In this document: piece by piece, positions 22,921 through 25,647 of the stretch
How positions within the stretch are numbered: position 1 is the stretch's first letter
Layout of the letters: every line of letters begins with the position of its first letter
Assembly (NCBI GenBank): GCA_021820645.1
Contig: JAKADJ010000005.1
Span: 1 to 25,647 of the forward strand
Length of the DNA: 25,647 nucleotides
Origin: Bacillota bacterium
Lineage (GTDB): Bacteria > Bacillota_E > Sulfobacillia > Sulfobacillales > Sulfobacillaceae
Reading direction: 5' to 3'
Notes under the pieces: generated by a model
The model's database searches: none
What the model was told of the DNA's origin: nothing
The model's input: the letters and a program-made list of their open reading frames with translations, nothing else
Program-made: the position numbers and the translations under genes

Positions 22921-23763
22921 CTAGACTTGTCCTCCCTCGAATGTTAAATATTCATGACCCGTAAGGCGGCTATGTTGAAAGGCACGTTCCGCCACTGTCA
23001 CGGCTAGTTGCTGACGATGGCGATCATCATCCAATTGGCTCAGTTTACCAAGCACGCTCTGAAAACTTCGAGCCCGGGCCGATTCCTCTTCCGGCAGGGC
23101 CAACACCACACGTTCTGGCTTACCCGCTACCCCGAACCATGTCACAGACCCTTGGCCGTCACCAAAGTCCTCGACAATAGAGCCTGCTAAAGCAAAATCT
23201 CCTGGCCGGCGTGCCACTTCGGCAAATCCCAAACGATGGCGTGTCCGTGAGATAGTGACGGCCGTCACTATCTCATCGGCGGCGAGTTCTGTGGTGTAGT
23301 ATCCCAAATAGAACTCCGATGCCGGTATGGTACGGGCTCCATCGGGACCTTCCACTTGAATCTGAGCCTCCAGGGCTACCATGACCGCTGGCCATTCCGA
23401 CGCGGGATCGGCATGGGCAAGACTGCCCCCTAACGTCCCCCGATTACGGATGGCCCAATGTCCAATGTGACGAGCCGTCACGGCCAACAACGGCAAGCGG
23501 TCTCGCACCTCTGTGCTCTCTGCCATCTCCTGATGTCGCACCAAGGCTCCCAACGTGACGGTATCGGCATTAAACGTGATTTGGTGCAGCGCCGCAATCT
23601 CGTTGATATCTACTAACAAGCTGGGATGCGCCAGACGAAAATTCATCACCGGCACCAAACTTTGTCCCCCAGCTAGAATCTTACTGTTTAAATCACTGTG
23701 AAGCCAGGCCACTGCGTCCTTCACGGTCGTGGCCTTCCGATATTCAAATGCTCCGGGTTTCAT
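22921..23763 (-). CDS. FAD-binding subunit of the molybdenum hydroxylase (CoxM-like)
   Basis: The medium subunit has 280 residues. The FAD contacts expected for the family are AGGQSL (31-36) and TLGGSLAHADPASE (110-123). The C-terminal CO-dehydrogenase flavoprotein domain follows. It receives electrons from the 2Fe-2S subunit and hands them to an external acceptor. The ATG follows AAAGGAG. The gene order FAD, 2Fe-2S, molybdopterin subunit is the common M-S-L arrangement. Confidence 0.94.
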   Translation of the reverse strand: MKPGAFEYRKATTVKDAVAWLHSDLNSKILAGGQSLVPVMNFRLAHPSLLVDINEIAALHQITFNADTVTLGALVRHQEMAESTEVRDRLPLLAVTARHIGHWAIRNRGTLGGSLAHADPASEWPAVMVALEAQIQVEGPDGARTIPASEFYLGYYTTELAADEIVTAVTISRTRHRLGFAEVARRPGDFALAGSIVEDFGDGQGSVTWFGVAGKPERVVLALPEEESARARSFQSVLGKLSQLDDDRHRQQLAVTVAERAFQHSRLTGHEYLTFEGGQV

Positions 23764-23800
23764 AAAATTCTCCTTTCCAAACTTTCGCGACGTGTTAAGG

Positions 23801-24652
23801 CTATCGCAGTCTTAGGGGAAGCTCAAGTAGTGCATTAGGCGTTCCCCCTGGCACCATGAGGTCAATAAAACGCACGGCCACTTTCAAAGCACGTGTCTTT
23901 GGTTCAAACCCCGGCGTCGCCATCAAGGGATGAATCCACGCCATGCGCCGAGCCCGGGACCGCAATGCGGACAAAGAGGTCGCCAAGAGATCGGGTGCCC
24001 CGACGTCCCAGCCGTCTGAAACAATCAGGACCGAGGTACTGGAAGAGAGCCAGCGTTGACCCCAGGTATGCTGCCAAATTCCGATCGCGTCACCGATGGC
24101 AGTTCCGGCTCCAAACACGTCGACTGAAGACAACGCTTCAGCCACATCGGCAAAGGGCCGATGCTGAAAACGAGCCGTCACGTCGACCACCCGAGTGCCA
24201 AAGGCAAAGATCCCCACTTCCGGAGTTTTTGCCCATTGGTATAGCCACGGTAAGTAGAGGGGTACGTAATGCGACATGGACCCCGAGACATCCCACAACA
24301 CGACCGTTCGACCCGGTCGCCGGAAGTAAGGGCGCCAATAGACCGGCCAGCCGGACTCCCCGTGTCGTGCCCATGCTCTAAGCGTTTTAGACCAATCGAG
24401 GGTATGGCTCCCCTCGGCTAGAACTGGAATCCGACTCCGTCGCAACGTTCCCGCGGGTGACCTTATGCTGTGGGCCCAACTCGGCAAGGCATGCGGCCAC
24501 CCTTTAACCTCAGGATGACCAATCCGGGACTGGGAGGCCCGACGTCCAACCCTGTCTGACACGTCGGAGCCCTCGTCCTGGTCGTCGACCTCAGAACGAG
24601 CCCCGGTGCGCGACGCGTCTTTAGGGGGCGGAGAGTCCCTCTCCGCTGTCAT
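23801..24652 (-). CDS. VWA-domain protein, CoxE-like (short N-terminus)
   Basis: The protein has 283 residues. A von Willebrand A domain starts near residue 115 with an intact MIDAS motif DVSGSMS (Asp121, Ser123, Ser125), the later GAGTAIGDAI threonine, and VSDGWD. The first 90 residues are charged and probably disordered. Known CoxE proteins are roughly 100 residues longer at the N-terminus. CoxE works with the AAA+ protein CoxD in maturing the metal centre of molybdenum hydroxylases. The start is 9 nt after the MoxR-like stop in the same frame, so the protein cannot extend upstream without readthrough. Confidence 0.85.
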   Translation of the reverse strand: MTAERDSPPPKDASRTGARSEVDDQDEGSDVSDRVGRRASQSRIGHPEVKGWPHALPSWAHSIRSPAGTLRRSRIPVLAEGSHTLDWSKTLRAWARHGESGWPVYWRPYFRRPGRTVVLWDVSGSMSHYVPLYLPWLYQWAKTPEVGIFAFGTRVVDVTARFQHRPFADVAEALSSVDVFGAGTAIGDAIGIWQHTWGQRWLSSSTSVLIVSDGWDVGAPDLLATSLSALRSRARRMAWIHPLMATPGFEPKTRALKVAVRFIDLMVPGGTPNALLELPLRLR

Positions 24653-24661
24653 GTCTCGCGG

Positions 24662-25492
24662 TCATCCAAGCACCAATTCGTCGAGCCGACCCCGCACGGT
24701 ATCCAAGTCGATGGCATCTTTAATTACACATCCTAAGGTCTGACTCACCCAATCGCGAGTGAATCCCGGCGCTCCCATGACCGATTGGGTTCTTCCCCAA
24801 TCAATGGTCTCTGCCAATCCCGGAGGTTTTACGAGTTGCCAAGACCGCAAGCAGGCCACCGCGTCCACCAGCTTGTGAAGAATATCCCGCTCAAGATTTG
24901 GAGCATAAAGCTCAACAATCTCGGTTTCTCGCTCCGGACTGGGCCAATCCAAATAAGCATACAAACAACGTCGGCGCAAGGCGTCGCTGAGCGGTCTCGT
25001 ACGATTTGAGGTCAAGACTGTGACGAGGGGTGCGGTGGCCTTAACCGTGCCCCACTCGGGAATGCTAATCTGTTGATCGGCCAGGTACTCCAGAAGTAAT
25101 GCCTCGAAACCCTCGTCGCTGCGATCCACTTCGTCGATTAACAGGATAGCCCCCTGACTACGTAACGCACGTAACAATGGACGTTCCACTAAGAATTCTA
25201 CGCTAAACGGATTGACCTCAGCATTCTGACGCAGTGCCAACAACTGGCGCTGATAATTCCAATCATAGAGGGCTTGAGATGCATCGAGCCCTTCATAACA
25301 GGATAACCGAATGAGCTCTCGGTTCATCGCGCTAGCAAGGGCATACGCCAACTGGGTCTTGCCACTGCCAGCGGGGCCTTCCACTAAAAGCGGCCGATTC
25401 AGTTCGACGGCTAAACCGACCATCACGGCTAAATCCTCATCGATGAGATAATTCTGGCTTTGTAAGGTCTTAGTCCACTCTGTTGTGCTCAA
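24662..25492 (-). CDS. MoxR-family AAA+ ATPase (CoxD-like)
   Basis: The ATPase has 276 residues. Walker A is GPAGSGKT (39-46), Walker B is AILLIDEVD (115-123), sensor 1 is TVLTSNRTR, and SDALRRRC supplies the arginine finger region. MoxR proteins act with VWA partners as chaperones for metalloenzyme assembly; CoxD does this for CO dehydrogenase. The open frame reaches 25537, but I chose the TTG at 25492 because GGAGG lies exactly 6 nt upstream and homology starts just after. It is the first gene of the hydroxylase operon. Confidence 0.9.
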   Translation of the reverse strand: MSTTEWTKTLQSQNYLIDEDLAVMVGLAVELNRPLLVEGPAGSGKTQLAYALASAMNRELIRLSCYEGLDASQALYDWNYQRQLLALRQNAEVNPFSVEFLVERPLLRALRSQGAILLIDEVDRSDEGFEALLLEYLADQQISIPEWGTVKATAPLVTVLTSNRTRPLSDALRRRCLYAYLDWPSPERETEIVELYAPNLERDILHKLVDAVACLRSWQLVKPPGLAETIDWGRTQSVMGAPGFTRDWVSQTLGCVIKDAIDLDTVRGRLDELVLG

Positions 25493-25572
25493 AATTAGCC
25501 TCCGTAGATTTGGTCGGGACCGAGGGCACCACGACAACCGTCATGCTCGCCCGTCGCTACCCCATCTCTCTC

Positions 25573-25581
25573 AGTGTACCA
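25573..25581 (-). promoter_or_regulatory. Possible extended -10 promoter of the molybdenum-hydroxylase operon
   Basis: Minus-strand TGGTACACT (TGn plus TACACT) is about 80 bp upstream of the MoxR-like start. No convincing -35 box lies 17 bp further up. The window ends 66 bp beyond, so other control sites may be missing. Confidence 0.3.
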
Positions 25582-25647
25582 GACATCGCTGTCCGACACA
25601 TCCAGCCCGACCCCTCCAAGACCTCTCGGTGGTCCTAAGGAAAAACC

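Overview
The window reads as chromosome of a moderately GC-rich, spore-forming Bacillota. A Sulfobacillus-like acidophile or close relative is my best guess, but this is inference. The reasons are an exosporium-type collagen-like protein, a LipL-type octanoyl/lipoyl transferase, strong GGAGG ribosome binding sites, frequent GTG/TTG starts, and an aerobic phenylacetyl-CoA epoxidase cluster. No rRNA, tRNA, insertion sequence, phage gene or CRISPR array was recognised. Every family name comes from motifs read by eye; no database search was run.

Left part (1-6893). The 3' end of a collagen-like BclA-type surface protein is followed by a 450-bp gap. Then comes a long minus-strand series. Upstream to downstream it is: a small secreted protein, purE, purK, a GNAT acetyltransferase, a TetR regulator, and paaA-paaB-paaC-paaD. 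The paa genes have their own near-consensus promoter (TTGTCA-17-TATAAT) with a perfect 10-bp-arm palindrome over the expected start of transcription. This is a good candidate operator for the adjacent TetR protein. The reductase gene paaE is absent from the window.

Middle part (6894-16357). A plus-strand series holds moaA, an unrecognised 75-residue protein, an asparagine synthetase (asnB) and an LL-diaminopimelate-aminotransferase-like gene. The asnB leader can fold into a 13-bp hairpin that buries the whole Shine-Dalgarno sequence. This is the clearest signal in the window not explained by a gene. A minus-strand operon follows: Fur-family regulator, DUF4149-type membrane protein, atypical Nudix hydrolase and TlpA-like thioredoxin, with 4-nt overlaps or a 1-nt gap between genes. 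Next are a membrane-anchored hypothetical (minus), a lipL-like gene overlapping a cyclophilin gene (plus), and an isoprenylcysteine-methyltransferase-like membrane protein (plus).

Right part (16373-25647), all on the minus strand. It holds a variant undecaprenyl-diphosphatase, a UPF0126/TRIC-type membrane protein, an S9 prolyl oligopeptidase, and a five-gene molybdenum-hydroxylase operon. The operon order is MoxR-like ATPase (CoxD-like), VWA protein (CoxE-like), FAD subunit, 2Fe-2S subunit and molybdopterin subunit. The catalytic subunit lacks the copper-binding cysteine of true CO dehydrogenase, so its substrate is unknown. The moaA gene elsewhere in the window makes a precursor of the cofactor this enzyme needs.
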